Notes under the pieces: model-generated
What the model was told of the DNA's origin: nothing
What the model saw: only the letters and a program-made list of their open reading frames with translations
Database searches by the model: none
Shown here: positions 62,878 through 64,000 of the stretch, in pieces
How positions within the stretch are numbered: the first letter of the stretch is position 1
Layout: every line of letters begins with the position of its first letter
Assembly: GCF_001570525.1 (NCBI RefSeq)
Contig: NZ_BBXC01000010.1
Span: forward strand, 186,001-250,000
DNA from: Herbidospora sakaeratensis
GTDB taxonomy: Bacteria; Actinomycetota; Actinomycetes; Streptosporangiales; Streptosporangiaceae
Reading direction: 5' to 3'
Length of the DNA: 64,000 nucleotides
Made by a program: the position numbers and the translations under genes

Positions 62878-63374
62878 GGGTCGTCTTCTCGCTCGGCTCC
62901 AACCTCGGGCAGCGCATGGACTATCTGCAGAGTGGGCTCGACGCGCTGTTCGACGCGCCCGGCATGGCGTTCGTGGCGCTGTCGCCGGTCTACGAGACCG
63001 ATCCCGTCGGCGGGCCCTCGCAGGGGGCCTATCTGAACGCCGTGGTGATCGCGGAGAGCTCGCTCGACCCCCGTACCCTGCTCGACCGGGCCCTCGGGGT
63101 GGAGGACGCGTTCGGGCGGGTTCGGAAGGAGCGCTGGGGGCCGCGTACCCTCGACGTCGACATCGTCATGATCGGTAGCCTGATGTCCGACGAGGCCGAG
63201 CTGACGCTGCCCCATCCGCGGGCCCACGAGAGGGCGTTCGTGCTGGTGCCGTGGGCGCAGGCCGACGCTTCGGCGGTGCTGCCGGGGCGGGGGTCGGTGG
63301 CGGCGCTGCTGGCCGGTGTCGACCAGAGCGGCGTGCGCCTCCGGGCTGACCTGTCGCTGGAACCGCCGCTTTAG
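62874..63374 (+). CDS. folK: 2-amino-4-hydroxy-6-hydroxymethyldihydropteridine pyrophosphokinase
   Basis: A 166-residue enzyme: VVFSLGSNLGQRMDYLQSGL, SPVYETDPVGGPSQGAYLNA, and the HPPK signature RWGPRTLDVDIVMIG with the two Asp that bind magnesium, then LTLPHPRAHERAFVLVPW. It activates the pterin with ATP for folP. Translationally coupled to folB. Confidence 0.95.
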   Translation: MRVVFSLGSNLGQRMDYLQSGLDALFDAPGMAFVALSPVYETDPVGGPSQGAYLNAVVIAESSLDPRTLLDRALGVEDAFGRVRKERWGPRTLDVDIVMIGSLMSDEAELTLPHPRAHERAFVLVPWAQADASAVLPGRGSVAALLAGVDQSGVRLRADLSLEPPL

Positions 63375-63384
63375 GAGTCGTGTC

Positions 63385-63846
63385 GTGAAGCCCAGCAATC
63401 CCGGTGTGCTCGTCGGCGTCGTGGTCGTGTTCGCCGTCGTGACCTGGGCGTTCCTGCAGGGGGCCTATGCGAGTCTGCCGCAGGTGCCGTGGACGGCCAT
63501 CCCGACGTTCCTGCTGCTGGCGATCGGCGAGGCGTACACGGGGTGGCTGACGCGGGGGCGGATCATGCGGAAAGAGGACACCACGCCGCCCGAGCCCCTG
63601 GTGGTGGCACGGCTCGCGGCGCTGGCCAAGGCGACGGCTCTCGCCGGGGCCGCGTTCGCGGGGGTGTTCGCCGGGTTCTTCATCCACACCCTGCAGATGT
63701 TCGACATCCCCGGCCCGCGGCAGGACGCGCTCGTGTCGGCGGGGTCGCTGATCTCGGCGGTGCTGCTGGTCTGCGCGGCGCTGTTCCTGGAGTTCTGCTG
63801 CCGCATTCCGGACGACAAGAACAACCAGAACCAGCGGCCCGCCTGA
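63385..63846 (+). CDS. DUF3180 membrane protein
   Basis: A 153-residue protein from GTG 63385 with AGGAG 7 bases upstream. Four hydrophobic helices are visible: VLVGVVVVFAVVTWAFLQ, WTAIPTFLLLAIGEAYTGW, ATALAGAAFAGVFAGFFIHT and SAGSLISAVLLVCAALFLEF. The third carries the conserved pattern LAKATALAGA. DUF3180 follows folK in most actinobacteria. Function unknown. It abuts the convergent nuoD gene with no gap. Confidence 0.85.
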   Translation: MKPSNPGVLVGVVVVFAVVTWAFLQGAYASLPQVPWTAIPTFLLLAIGEAYTGWLTRGRIMRKEDTTPPEPLVVARLAALAKATALAGAAFAGVFAGFFIHTLQMFDIPGPRQDALVSAGSLISAVLLVCAALFLEFCCRIPDDKNNQNQRPA

Positions 63847-64000
63847 TCATTTGTCGATGTCGCCCACGACGAAGAACATCGACCCCAGGATCGCGACCAT
63901 GTCGGCCACCAGGTGGCCGGGCAACATCTCACGCAGCACCTGGATGTTGTTGAAGCTGGCGCTGCGCAGCTTCAGCCGCCACGGCGTCTTCTCGCCCCGG
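63847..64000 (-). CDS. nuoD: NADH-quinone oxidoreductase subunit D, C-terminal 50 residues
   Basis: The frame entering from the right edge reads [20 protein letters not shown], then [20 protein letters not shown] and FFVVGDIDK before a TGA at 63847-63849. This is the very conserved end of NuoD, the 49-kDa quinone-site subunit of complex I. The rest of the gene lies outside the window. A nuo operon or a stand-alone nuoD-like paralogue cannot be told apart here. Confidence 0.85.
   Translation of the reverse strand, partial: RGEKTPWRLKLRSASFNNIQVLREMLPGHLVADMVAILGSMFFVVGDIDK

Overview
The window is high-GC DNA (roughly 70% GC, strong GC3 bias, many GTG starts, 4-base ATGA/GTGA gene overlaps) from an actinobacterium. 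The gene set (ftsH-folE-folP-folB-folK, D-Ala-D-Ala carboxypeptidase-tilS-hpt, Spo0M, CelR-type operators, secreted CBM2 and GH enzymes) fits a soil Streptosporangiales-type organism. No rRNA, tRNA, CRISPR array, intact insertion sequence or prophage was seen.

Region 1 (1-2.5 kb) holds a QsuB-like 3-dehydroshikimate dehydratase, cut by the window edge, divergent from an MHS-type carrier. Two copies of the half-site pattern AACT-N4-AGTT lie between them. Region 2 (2.5-14.3 kb) is a plant-polysaccharide island. A GH127 beta-L-arabinofuranosidase is read with two sugar ABC permeases and a binding lipoprotein, divergently from a LacI regulator. After it come a secreted GH43 enzyme and a 1078-residue (alpha/alpha)6 glycosidase with discoidin-like modules, then a CBM2-metalloprotease behind a perfect CelR box. 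Region 3 (14.3-18 kb) is worn: a frameshifted nuclease/transposase-like pseudogene, a decayed direct duplicate of the 3' end of the big glycosidase gene, an unrecognised divergent lipoprotein/membrane-protein pair, and a frameshifted SDR gene.

Region 4 (18-25 kb) has a LysR regulator, a probable phosphorothioate-reading SBD-HNH restriction endonuclease, a GH10 xylanase with palindromic operators, and metH behind an apparent SAH riboswitch. Region 5 (25-36.9 kb) carries an ECF sigma/SnoaL pair, tandem LolA/LprG-like secreted proteins, MarR with an amidohydrolase, a CopD-CtaG membrane fusion, homocysteine methyltransferase, GNATs, a hydrolase and a methyltransferase. Region 6 (36.9-41.2 kb) is modABC with a foldable leader, a MurG-like glycosyltransferase outside any dcw cluster, and a small sulfite-oxidase-fold molybdopterin protein. 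Region 7 (41-49.5 kb) has Spo0M with a histidine-rich tail, a one-domain voltage-gated cation channel with a TGDDW filter, LysE, SDR, ABC-F, and envelope proteins.

Region 8 (49.6-64 kb) begins with a membrane-tethered sigma-like protein and an NlpC/P60 hydrolase. Conserved housekeeping follows: ppa, dacB, a DUF2342 metalloprotease, tilS, hpt, ftsH, folE, folP, a SnoaL-like gene, folB, folK, DUF3180, and the end of nuoD. The fol operon is interrupted by about 1 kb of probably non-coding DNA with a 9-bp and an 18-bp tandem repeat array.
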